Source of the DNA: Sulfurospirillum sp. UBA6790
GTDB taxonomy: Bacteria > Campylobacterota > Campylobacteria > Campylobacterales > Sulfurospirillaceae
Reading direction: 5' to 3'
Assembly: GCA_002452855.1 (NCBI GenBank)
Contig: DKFS01000066.1
Span: 1 to 12,114, forward strand
DNA: 12,114 nt
Made by a program: the position numbers and the translations under genes. Shown here in pieces: positions 5,485 to 12,114 of the stretch (positions are counted from its first letter, which is position 1; every line of letters begins with the position of its first letter). The notes under the pieces are model-generated. The model saw nothing but the letters and a program-made list of their open reading frames with translations, was not told where the DNA came from and ran no database searches.

Positions 5485-8370
5485 TTGTTAAGCCTAAAAA
5501 AACAAAATATCACAAAATGGATTGTTTTTTTACCCGCATTTGCAATCTTACTCACCTTTGGAATTACACTTATTATTGTTATCTCCACTGAACAAGCCGA
5601 ATATCAAAAAGCCGTTGAACATGCCCGCATCGAATATGTCAAGCGTTCCAAAATACAAGCAAAAGAACGTGTCGATAAGCTGATTGATTATATCAATGTG
5701 AACGAAAAATTTGTAATGAATGAGGCAAAAGACGAGATTAAAAATATCGTCAATCTCGCGTATAATGTGATTGTAGATACGGACATAGAAAATTCAAAAT
5801 TACCTCGCGAGCAAATTCTAGAAAAAATTAAACTCAAGTTACGTAACACACGATTTTTTAACGATTTAAGTGGCTACTATATTATCTTTGGCTTGGATGG
5901 CACCTGTGTGATGCATGGTGAAAATCAAGCGCTTGAAGGTCAAAATGCACTTAATTTGCAAGATGCCAATGGGCACTATATCATCCGAGGTACACTTGAG
6001 CGTTTAAAAAAGGAAGATGCCTTTTTCTCGGAATGGGATTGGAAAAATCCAACGGATAAGACTTATCGTAAAAAAATAGGTTATATTAAAAAATATGCGC
6101 CATTAAATATCTATGTTGGAAGCGGGCGGTATGAAGATGAGATACGAGAACGCATTAAAAAAGAGACACAAAAACTGCTTTTAAACACTCGGTATGGCGA
6201 ATACGGATATATTTTTGCTTACGACTACAATGGGAACACCATCGCTCACGGTGATAGAAGCTTGGTGGGTAAAAATCGCCTAGGAGTTGTGACCAATAAC
6301 CAGTACATTATTCGCGATATTGTTGAGGGTGGTAAACGCAATGAAGAAGGGTTTTTCATGACCTATGAAGCCTCGTTTCATCCGCATGACGAAGACAGAC
6401 GCAAAATCTCTTTTATTCGCTCCATCCCTCAATTTAAATGGGTCATAGGAACAGGTGCTTATTTGATGGAAGAGAATAATGCATTGATTGAACAAGAACG
6501 ACTCCTTAAAAATAAAATGCAATCCACTATCATTAATATGCTTGCCGTTTCGCTCATTATCATGCTTTTGGTCATGGGCGTGATGTTTTTTATCTCTACA
6601 AAGCTTCGCTCTGTTTTATCGCGTTATGAAAACCATCTTTTGCTGAGTAATAAACAAATACGTGAGCAAAAGTTGGTGTTTGAAACGCTGTATCAAAAGT
6701 CTGCCGATGGTATTTGGTTGTTAAAAGAGGGTGTTTTTGTCGATTGTAACGAGGCAATTATGAAAATGTTTAAAGCCAAAGACAAGCAAAAACTCATTAA
6801 CGTCTCTTTGGCGGACCTTTCTCCTGAGTTTCAACCCGATGAACAAAGTTCTTATGAAAAAGCACTGTGGATGAATGCTCTTGCTTCGCAAAATAGTGTC
6901 CATAAATTTGAATGGCAAGCACGTGATTGTGAGGGAAAACTCTTTTGGATTAGTATTGTTATGACAACAATTCATATGAACAAAGGTATTATTCAACACT
7001 GTTCTGTGCGAGATATTACCATTCGTAAAGAGTTAGAAGAAGAGAATAAAAAACAGAAAAAACTTTTAATGCACCAAGTAGAACACGATATTTTAACAGG
7101 TCTTCCTAATCGCAATTTATTGCAAGATCGCCTGACACAAGCTATTAAAAAAGCCAGTCGTGACGATAAGGTTTTAGGTGTCATGTTTGTAGATGTCGAT
7201 AAATTTAAAAGCGTTAATGACTCCTTGGGGCATGATGCGGGCGATATGTTGTTAAAAACGATAGCGTTACGTATGAAAAACAGTATCAGAGAAACCGATA
7301 CCGTGGCGCGCTTAAGCGGCGATGAGTTCATTGTTCTTTTGGATGGGTGCAAAGATGTCAGTGATATTTTTGTCGCCATTAAGAAATTGGTCAATGCTTT
7401 TCAAGAGCCGTTTCTCATGGGTAATGAGAGCTTTAAAATCACGATGAGTATCGGTGTAAGTGTCTATCCACACGATGGAGAAACTGCGAGTAAACTTCTT
7501 AAAAACGCAGATATTGCGATGTACAAAGCCAAATCAAAAGGGCGTAATCGTTATGTCTTTTTTGACCAAGAGATGAATCAAGAAACGAATGAACATTTGG
7601 AAATTGAGAAAAGCTTACAAAAAGCATTGATTCACAATGAATTTATGATTTACTACCAACCTCAAATCAACCTTCAAACCGAACACATTGTTGGCTTTGA
7701 AGCTTTGATTCGCTGGAACCATCCGACCAGAGGCTTAACCGTTCCTGGGTATTTTATTCATATTGCCGAAGAGAGCGAGCTCATTGTTGAAATTGGAAAT
7801 TGGGTTATTGCAGAAGTCATGCGACAGATTAAAGTCTGGTATGACATGGGGCTTAATCCTGGCAAAGTGGCTATTAATATTGCAGGGAAACAGTTAGAAT
7901 CCGCAGGACTAATTGCCTTTATGATTCAAAATCTTAAGGAGAGCGGTTGCCGACCAGAGTGGATTGAAATGGAGATCGTGGAGCGCTTTATTATGAAAGA
8001 TACTACCAAATCTATTGCCCTTTTGAAGCGTTTTCGTGAGCTAGGCGTGGATATTTCTATTGATGATTTTGGAACGGGACACTCTTCTTTGGCCTATCTT
8101 AAACAACTACCGATTACAAAACTCAAAATTGACCAGAGCTTTGTGCAAAATTTAGAAGAGAGTAAAGAAGACAGAGCTATTGCGCGAACGATTATAGAAC
8201 TAGGACGCGGACTGGGTCTTAAAGTATTAGCAGAAGGCGTTGAAACCAAAGAACAAAAAGAGTTTATCTATACCAGTGGTTGCGAGTTGATGCAAGGGTA
8301 TCTCTTTAGTAAGCCAATTAGTGCTGCAGAGACTGAAATATTGCTCAAAAATCAAAAGCACATGCTATAA
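5485..8370 (+). CDS. Double-Cache/PAS/GGDEF/EAL c-di-GMP signalling protein
   Basis: A 961-residue inner-membrane sensor that probably makes and/or degrades cyclic di-GMP. A membrane segment (12-33) is followed by a periplasmic region with two tandem sCache_2-like units: YYIIFGLDGTCVMH to YVGSGRY (131-216), and GYIFAYDYNGNTIAH to VIGTGAY (241-326). A second membrane segment (about 349-370), a PAS domain (about 395-515) and a coiled linker lead to GGDEF (about 530-692) and EAL (about 705-955). The GGDEF signature is SGDEF (611-615), with an RxxD inhibitory site (R602/D605) five residues before it. The EAL site looks complete: E739, N798, E830/E833, D860/D861, K881, E917 and Q937. Cache domains of this type bind small organic acids or similar ligands; the ligand here is unknown. 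Start is TTG with GGAG 8 bases upstream. Confidence 0.93.
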   Translation: MLSLKKQNITKWIVFLPAFAILLTFGITLIIVISTEQAEYQKAVEHARIEYVKRSKIQAKERVDKLIDYINVNEKFVMNEAKDEIKNIVNLAYNVIVDTDIENSKLPREQILEKIKLKLRNTRFFNDLSGYYIIFGLDGTCVMHGENQALEGQNALNLQDANGHYIIRGTLERLKKEDAFFSEWDWKNPTDKTYRKKIGYIKKYAPLNIYVGSGRYEDEIRERIKKETQKLLLNTRYGEYGYIFAYDYNGNTIAHGDRSLVGKNRLGVVTNNQYIIRDIVEGGKRNEEGFFMTYEASFHPHDEDRRKISFIRSIPQFKWVIGTGAYLMEENNALIEQERLLKNKMQSTIINMLAVSLIIMLLVMGVMFFISTKLRSVLSRYENHLLLSNKQIREQKLVFETLYQKSADGIWLLKEGVFVDCNEAIMKMFKAKDKQKLINVSLADLSPEFQPDEQSSYEKALWMNALASQNSVHKFEWQARDCEGKLFWISIVMTTIHMNKGIIQHCSVRDITIRKELEEENKKQKKLLMHQVEHDILTGLPNRNLLQDRLTQAIKKASRDDKVLGVMFVDVDKFKSVNDSLGHDAGDMLLKTIALRMKNSIRETDTVARLSGDEFIVLLDGCKDVSDIFVAIKKLVNAFQEPFLMGNESFKITMSIGVSVYPHDGETASKLLKNADIAMYKAKSKGRNRYVFFDQEMNQETNEHLEIEKSLQKALIHNEFMIYYQPQINLQTEHIVGFEALIRWNHPTRGLTVPGYFIHIAEESELIVEIGNWVIAEVMRQIKVWYDMGLNPGKVAINIAGKQLESAGLIAFMIQNLKESGCRPEWIEMEIVERFIMKDTTKSIALLKRFRELGVDISIDDFGTGHSSLAYLKQLPITKLKIDQSFVQNLEESKEDRAIARTIIELGRGLGLKVLAEGVETKEQKEFIYTSGCELMQGYLFSKPISAAETEILLKNQKHML
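5925..5936. repeat. 12-bp palindrome TCAAGCGCTTGA
   Basis: Perfect palindrome inside the c-di-GMP enzyme gene. It is the longest symmetric context of the AGCGCT hexamer, which is itself frequent here (about ten copies by manual count). No function is claimed. Confidence 0.5.
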
Positions 8371-8371
8371 T
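8363..8371 (+). promoter_or_regulatory. Extended -10 promoter for the M15 peptidase-tsaD unit
   Basis: TGCTATAAT is a perfect extended -10 overlapping the stop codon of the c-di-GMP enzyme gene. It would start transcription around 8378, about 22 bases before the ATG at 8401 and upstream of the AGGG ribosome site (8392-8395). No good -35 is visible, as is usual in this group of bacteria. Confidence 0.6.
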
Positions 8372-8400
8372 CATAATGAAAATGACCACTTAGGGCGAAA

Positions 8401-9147
8401 ATGGTACGTAGAGAATTTTTAGGATTACTGGGAGCCAGTTTATTGGGTAGCACTGCTTTTGCTGATGAATTAAAGCACAGCGATGTATGGTTAAGAGAAG
8501 ATCAAAAAGAGGTTTTTGCTTCCGTTTTAAAAAAACTCGATCAAGTTGAACATACTGTTGGTTACGCAAATTTTAATCTTATTTCCTTTGATGATACCCT
8601 CAAAATTGCTAAAAATTACTCTAAAATAGGTGCTTTTACACCCGCAGAACTTGCGTTTATTGAAGAAGTGTTTTATACCGATCCTGTTATTTATGGATTT
8701 TACGGCAAAAAAACAGTCGATAAGCTTACCGCAACGATTAATGAAAAAGAGGTGGTTAAAATCTCTGGTACAGGGCATTTTCTCTACAAAGGGCATTCGC
8801 AAGAATCCTTTAATCGCATCATAAAAGATGTCGGCAAAACGGTTATTTTAACATCAGGCATCAGAAGTGTTGTCAAACAACTAGGCCTTCATCTCGAAAA
8901 GATTCAGAGTGAACAAGGCAACATTACTATCGCGACACGCTCTTTGGTACCACCTGCATATTCGTACCATACGATTGGGGATTTTGATGTCGGCAAAAAA
9001 GGGTGGGGTTATCAGAATTTTACAGCGAATTTTGCGCGTACGGAGGAGTTTTGGAGTTTACAAAAACTCTCCTATATCTCTATGCGCTATACCCTTGGTA
9101 ATGGAGATGGTGTCAGGTATGAGCCATGGCACGTAAAGATTGTTTAA
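8401..9147 (+). CDS. Tat-exported M15 family (VanY-like) D-alanyl-D-alanine carboxypeptidase
   Basis: Predicted periplasmic zinc peptidase of 248 residues acting on peptidoglycan stem peptides. The N-terminus VRREFLGLLGASLLG fits a twin-arginine signal (RR at 3-4, F at 6, L at 7), with probable cleavage after AFA (residues 19-21). The C-terminal half has the M15 layout: TSGIRSVVKQ (151-160), SYHTIGDFD (188-196, zinc ligands H190 and D196) and RYEPWH (239-244, catalytic E241 and ligand H244). The gap between H190 and D196 is one residue shorter than the HxxGxAxD form of VanY/VanX, so the exact ligand set is less certain. Residues 25-145 form an N-terminal region I do not recognise. AGGG sits 5 bases before ATG. 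The stop abuts the ATG of tsaD with no spacer, so the two are probably translated in tandem. Confidence 0.83.
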   Translation: MVRREFLGLLGASLLGSTAFADELKHSDVWLREDQKEVFASVLKKLDQVEHTVGYANFNLISFDDTLKIAKNYSKIGAFTPAELAFIEEVFYTDPVIYGFYGKKTVDKLTATINEKEVVKISGTGHFLYKGHSQESFNRIIKDVGKTVILTSGIRSVVKQLGLHLEKIQSEQGNITIATRSLVPPAYSYHTIGDFDVGKKGWGYQNFTANFARTEEFWSLQKLSYISMRYTLGNGDGVRYEPWHVKIV

Positions 9148-10149
9148 ATGATTTTAAGTATTGAGAGTAGCTGTGATGATAGCTCGATAGCAATTACTCG
9201 CATAAGCGATAAAAAACTTCTGTTTCATAAAAAAATATCGCAAGATAGTGAGCACGCCCAATATGGCGGTGTTGTCCCTGAATTAGCCGCTCGTCTGCAC
9301 GCCATAACCTTGCCTAAAATTCTTGAAGAGACCAAGCCTTATTTCCATGAGTTTAAAGCCATTGCCGTGACCAATGAACCTGGACTTTCGGTGAGTTTGG
9401 TTGAAGGCGTGAGCATGGCAAAAGCGCTCAGTGTGGCACTTTCTCTTCCGCTTATCGGTGTCAATCATCTTAAAGGGCATATTTATTCACTTTTTATTGA
9501 AGGTGAAACAACGTTTCCTATGGACGTTTTGTTGGTATCTGGCGGTCACACACAGCTTTTACATGTAAAAAATTTAGATGAAATTCAACTACTTGCAACG
9601 ACGATGGATGATAGTTTTGGAGAGAGTTTTGATAAAGTAGGCAAGATGTTAGGGCTTCCTTATCCAGCAGGACCAATTATTGAAGCCTACGCTAAAAAAG
9701 GGGATGAAAAACGATTTGACTTTACGATTCCTCTGCAAGGCACCTCTTCTTCTAAACTTGCTTTTAGCTATTCTGGTTTGAAAAATCAAGTCAGACTTTG
9801 CATTGAATCCTATGAAAATTTGGATGAGCAAACGCTCTGCGATATTTGTGCCTCTTTTCAGCGCGTAGCGGTAGCGCATCTGATGCAAAAAGTTAAAAAA
9901 GCGTATAAAGAGCGAAGTGTAGAGCACTTTGGTGTGGTTGGAGGTGCAAGTGCCAACCAATACCTGCGTAAACATCTCGAAGCTTTTTGCGCCACAAAAA
10001 AAGCAAAATTACACACCGCAAAAATGGAATTTTGCTCCGATAATGCGGCAATGATAGGCAGATGCGGTGTTGAAATGTATGAAAAAGGTAAATTTACAGC
10101 ACTGAAAGCATTAAAAGTACGTAGTTCTTCAAAAGATATTTTCTTTTAA
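9148..10149 (+). CDS. tsaD: tRNA N6-adenosine threonylcarbamoyltransferase TsaD
   Basis: Transfers the threonylcarbamoyl group from threonylcarbamoyl-AMP to A37 of ANN-decoding tRNAs, making t6A together with TsaB and TsaE (neither is in this window). The 333-residue protein is full length and has the Kae1/TsaD signatures: the N-terminal IESSCDDSS ATPase-fold loop (5-13), the metal-binding HLKGH (H107 and H111), SGGHTQ (131-136), [20 protein letters not shown] (156-175) and the late CSDNAAMIG (296-304, D298 as metal ligand). The ATG directly follows the TAA of the M15 peptidase gene, and no strong ribosome site is visible before it, so translational coupling is likely. It converges on murB with 19 bases between stops and no clear terminator. 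A TTTTACATGTAAAA palindrome lies at 9557-9570. Confidence 0.96.
   Translation: MILSIESSCDDSSIAITRISDKKLLFHKKISQDSEHAQYGGVVPELAARLHAITLPKILEETKPYFHEFKAIAVTNEPGLSVSLVEGVSMAKALSVALSLPLIGVNHLKGHIYSLFIEGETTFPMDVLLVSGGHTQLLHVKNLDEIQLLATTMDDSFGESFDKVGKMLGLPYPAGPIIEAYAKKGDEKRFDFTIPLQGTSSSKLAFSYSGLKNQVRLCIESYENLDEQTLCDICASFQRVAVAHLMQKVKKAYKERSVEHFGVVGGASANQYLRKHLEAFCATKKAKLHTAKMEFCSDNAAMIGRCGVEMYEKGKFTALKALKVRSSSKDIFF
9557..9570. repeat. TTTTACATGTAAAA palindrome, copy 3
   Basis: Perfect 14-bp palindrome within tsaD, identical to copy 1 over all 14 bases and read in the same phase (Leu-His-Val-Lys), although the host genes are unrelated. Confidence 0.9.
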
Positions 10150-10168
10150 AAGGCTGTTTTTAGATAGG

Positions 10169-10942
10169 CTATAAAATAATAATCTCTTCTTCCAGTCGTA
10201 TGCCAAAGCGTTTGAATACGGCTTCTTTGACTGAAGTGATGAGTTCCATCGCTTCTTCGTATGTACCGCCGCCAAGATTAACCAAAAAGTTGGCGTGAAC
10301 GTTGCTGAACATCATATTGCCAACGCGTTTTCCTTTAAAGCCTACCTCTTCGATGAGTTTGCCTGCATAATTTCCTACGGGATTTTTAAAACAACTTCCC
10401 GCACTGGGTTCTTTGGGTTGATTGTCTCTCATTTTTTTAAACATGACCAGTAGATTTTCATCAAAACCACTTTTACATGTAAAGGTTGCTTCATAAACGA
10501 TACCATGGATATGCGCAAAACGATAACCGTGTTCTATTGCCTCTTTTGGTATCCATCCATTTTCGGTGCGAATAGCAAGGAGATGATTGAAAATTTCCCA
10601 CTCTTTGAGCCCCGCGTTCATTGCTACCATTCCTCCAAGGGTTCCTGGAAGTTTTTGCATGAGTTCAAAGCCTAAGAGATTATGTTTCTTGGCGAAAGAG
10701 AGTATTTTACCACTGGGCGTTGCGCCTCCAATATGCAAAATATCATCGTGTATCGCTATAAAGTCAAAACATTTATCGAGCATAGCAAGCGAGGGTGGCG
10801 TAGGGCTCACTAAAAGATTATTGGCTCCACCAATAAGCTTATACTCTTTGGGCAATGAAGTGAGATTATCCAGCAATAAAACATCAACCTTGGGGCCTAT
10901 TTTAATGCTTGAGTAGGTCGAAAAGTTGATGGATTTTGTCAT
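10169..10942 (-). CDS. murB: UDP-N-acetylenolpyruvoylglucosamine reductase MurB
   Basis: FAD- and NADPH-dependent reduction that completes UDP-N-acetylmuramate for peptidoglycan synthesis, in the cytosol. At 257 residues it is of the short form seen in Campylobacterota (E. coli MurB is about 340). Visible motifs are the FAD-binding LIGGANNLLVS (36-46), LPGTLGGMVAMNAG (98-111), Y140-R141, AGSCFKNPVGNYAGKLIE (181-198) with the proton-donor serine S183, and a C-terminal glutamate cluster (LEEEI, 250-254) containing the expected catalytic glutamate. The ATG overlaps the fliQ stop by one base (TAATG) and no ribosome site is evident, which argues for re-initiation from fliQ translation. A fliQ-murB pair also occurs, from memory, in Helicobacter and Campylobacter. 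The gene contains a TTTACATGTAAA palindrome at 10472-10483. Confidence 0.95.
   Translation of the reverse strand: MTKSINFSTYSSIKIGPKVDVLLLDNLTSLPKEYKLIGGANNLLVSPTPPSLAMLDKCFDFIAIHDDILHIGGATPSGKILSFAKKHNLLGFELMQKLPGTLGGMVAMNAGLKEWEIFNHLLAIRTENGWIPKEAIEHGYRFAHIHGIVYEATFTCKSGFDENLLVMFKKMRDNQPKEPSAGSCFKNPVGNYAGKLIEEVGFKGKRVGNMMFSNVHANFLVNLGGGTYEEAMELITSVKEAVFKRFGIRLEEEIIIL
10472..10483. repeat. TTTACATGTAAA palindrome, copy 4
   Basis: Perfect 12-bp palindrome within murB. On the coding strand it is read in another phase from the other three copies (ttt aca tgt aaa, Phe-Thr-Cys-Lys), so the word is kept at DNA rather than protein level. Confidence 0.9.
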
Positions 10943-11208
10943 TAAAATACAAATGTTGGAATTAGGTCTATCATACGCGTTGTAAATTCAATCATCATAT
11001 TCATCATCCATGGCATTGTAAAAATAGCCACGACAATGACGATTAAAATCTTGGGAACAAAACTGAGTGTCATTTCGTTGATTTGCGTTGTTGCTTGAAA
11101 AATACTAATGGCAAGACCCGCAATCATTCCAGCAAGGAGCATGGGCATAGAAAGATAGAGCGCAATTTTAAATGTTTCAACACCAAGACCGATGAGTTTT
11201 GCTTCCAT
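10942..11208 (-). CDS. fliQ: Flagellar type III export apparatus protein FliQ
   Basis: An 88-residue inner-membrane component of the FliPQR export gate of the flagellar secretion system. Two membrane helices (about 14-37 and 52-74) flank the highly conserved loop FQATTQINEMTLSFVPKI (37-54), which identifies the family; the length is typical. A GAAAGG site (11215-11220) lies 6 bases before ATG and touches the mqnD stop codon, leaving 12 bases between the genes. Its stop shares one base with the murB start. No other flagellar gene is in the window, so fliQ is isolated from its export partners here and appears to be driven by the mqnD transcript; no sigma-54 or sigma-28 promoter was seen directly before it. 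Confidence 0.95.
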   Translation of the reverse strand: MEAKLIGLGVETFKIALYLSMPMLLAGMIAGLAISIFQATTQINEMTLSFVPKILIVIVVAIFTMPWMMNMMIEFTTRMIDLIPTFVF

Positions 11209-11220
11209 AAAATACCTTTC

Positions 11221-12084
11221 TTAGCTGTTTCGTAATTCTTTGTATTCTTTGGGAATGAGGAACTCTTTTGCACGAATTTGTTGATCGTAAAATCCATGTT
11301 TAAATCCAAGCTCAAAGAGTGTATCTATCGCTTCATATTGTAGGTCATTCATCTCAATGGAGTTTTCATTGGCATACAATCCAAGGTACGTTTTAAGTGT
11401 GGTTTGGTCTACGCGAACTAAACTTCTCTCCAAAAGCATTTTAGAGAGGATGTTTTGATGCGTATGCGCAACATCCACAGCTTTTATCAATGCATCTTCG
11501 CATTCAATCGCTCGTAAAATCGGCATAGAACGGCGTAGTGCCATCCCTCCAAGTGGTAAAGGAAGGTCTTTGGGCGATAAACTTTTCCAAATATCCCAGA
11601 CTTCTCTCTCAACGACCAGTTCATCGCTAAAATTCAAAATACTTTCATGAATCAAAACCCCTGCATCAACTTCGCCGTTTAAAACAGCCGATTCGATTTC
11701 AAGGAAATTTTTATAGATGATGCGCGCCTCGGGATAAGCAATCTTAAATAAAAGCGCATTGGTAGTGTAGGTACCGCTGAGTGCTACTTTGAAATTGCGT
11801 TTGAGTTTGGTCTCTTTTTTCTTGACAAGTTTGGGGCCATACCCTTCGCCAAAGCTGACAGCTGTGCGTAAAAGTGCGTAGTCATTGCGGATTTTTGGAT
11901 ACAGTGCAAAACTAATGGCAGTAATATCGTAGGTATTTTTAAGCGCTTCTTGGTTAAGTGTTTCGATATCAAGAGCAATATTATCAAAACTCAAATCTTC
12001 TAAACTAACCCAGCCAAATTTAACGGCATAGTACATAAAAATATCATCGGCATCGGGTGAATGCGCTACGGTAATTGTCTTCAA
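11221..12084 (-). CDS. mqnD: 1,4-dihydroxy-6-naphthoate synthase MqnD (futalosine menaquinone pathway)
   Basis: Converts cyclic de-hypoxanthinyl futalosine to 1,4-dihydroxy-6-naphthoate, a late step of the alternative menaquinone pathway that Campylobacterota use. The 287-residue protein has a periplasmic-binding-protein-like fold without a signal peptide, as is normal for MqnA/MqnD. Signatures are HSPDADDIFMYYA (8-20), DIETLNQEAL (39-48), GYGPKLV (81-87), SGTYTTNALL (103-112), AGVLIHES (141-148) with the catalytic histidine H146, and LPLPLGG (174-180). These match MqnD better than MqnA. The start is TTG at 12084, supported by an AAGGA site 5 bases upstream; the protein aligns with the family from its first residues, so a later ATG would cut it. 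It heads the mqnD-fliQ-murB run in this window, though upstream genes may precede it beyond the edge. Confidence 0.92.
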   Translation of the reverse strand: MKTITVAHSPDADDIFMYYAVKFGWVSLEDLSFDNIALDIETLNQEALKNTYDITAISFALYPKIRNDYALLRTAVSFGEGYGPKLVKKKETKLKRNFKVALSGTYTTNALLFKIAYPEARIIYKNFLEIESAVLNGEVDAGVLIHESILNFSDELVVEREVWDIWKSLSPKDLPLPLGGMALRRSMPILRAIECEDALIKAVDVAHTHQNILSKMLLERSLVRVDQTTLKTYLGLYANENSIEMNDLQYEAIDTLFELGFKHGFYDQQIRAKEFLIPKEYKELRNS

Positions 12085-12089
12085 AAATG

Positions 12090-12094
12090 TCCTT
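12090..12094 (-). promoter_or_regulatory. Shine-Dalgarno supporting the TTG start of mqnD
   Basis: AAGGA on the minus strand lies 5 bases before the TTG at 12084-12082. Only 20 further bases are visible upstream, too few to judge a promoter. Confidence 0.7.
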
Positions 12095-12114
12095 AAAAAA
12101 GTGTTAGGTTTATT

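Noticed and set aside
6993..7394. Minus-strand 133-codon open frame inside the GGDEF region
   Set aside because: It is opposite a strongly conserved domain with no ribosome site or recognisable domain.
10131..10180. Rho-independent terminator between tsaD and murB
   Set aside because: The two AGGCT words are direct, not inverted, and the only inverted arms (AAAAG/CTTTT) are short and AT-only, so no stable hairpin is supported.
10587..10916. Plus-strand 109-codon open frame opposite murB
   Set aside because: It is the antisense shadow of conserved MurB motifs and has no independent support.

Overview
The window reads as a piece of chromosome from a Campylobacterota (epsilonproteobacterial) organism, probably Sulfurospirillum or a close relative. 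This rests on the AT-rich but compact coding style, the short ~257-residue MurB directly behind fliQ, a futalosine-pathway menaquinone gene (mqnD), and the general look of the proteins. The genus is an inference; no 16S rRNA is present. Coding density is very high: the only gap above about 35 bases between genes is a 100-base divergent promoter region at 4765-4864. I saw no mobile elements, tRNA or rRNA genes, or CRISPR arrays.

Layout. (1) 1-4160, plus strand: the 3' part of a uracil permease (uraA), a sodium:alanine/glycine symporter, a membrane-anchored calcineurin-like phosphoesterase, and a small lipoprotein with a possible Cys-His-Asp triad. These are packed like an operon (13-base gap, 9-base gap, 4-base overlap). 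(2) 4153-4764, minus strand: a class I SAM-dependent methyltransferase whose 3' end overlaps the lipoprotein gene by 8 bases. (3) 4765-4864: a divergent promoter region built around a T9 tract. (4) 4865-8370, plus strand: an FmdE-like protein, then a 961-residue double-Cache/PAS/GGDEF/EAL c-di-GMP enzyme starting with TTG. (5) 8401-10149, plus strand: a Tat-exported M15 (VanY-like) peptidase and tsaD, abutting with no spacer, behind a good extended -10 promoter. (6) 10169-12084, minus strand: mqnD - fliQ - murB, tightly packed, read towards tsaD.

The genes are mostly household functions: nucleobase and amino-acid uptake, t6A tRNA modification, peptidoglycan precursor synthesis and trimming, menaquinone synthesis, flagellar export and second-messenger signalling. 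No single pathway unites them.

The most unusual signal is not a gene. A palindrome with core TTACATGTAA occurs four times, extended to a perfect 14-bp TTTTACATGTAAAA at two of the sites. All copies lie inside genes (phosphoesterase, fmdE-like, tsaD, murB), and they fall in two different reading phases. By my manual scan every ACATGT in the window lies in this longer palindrome. This looks like a dispersed, highly iterated DNA-level element of unknown role.
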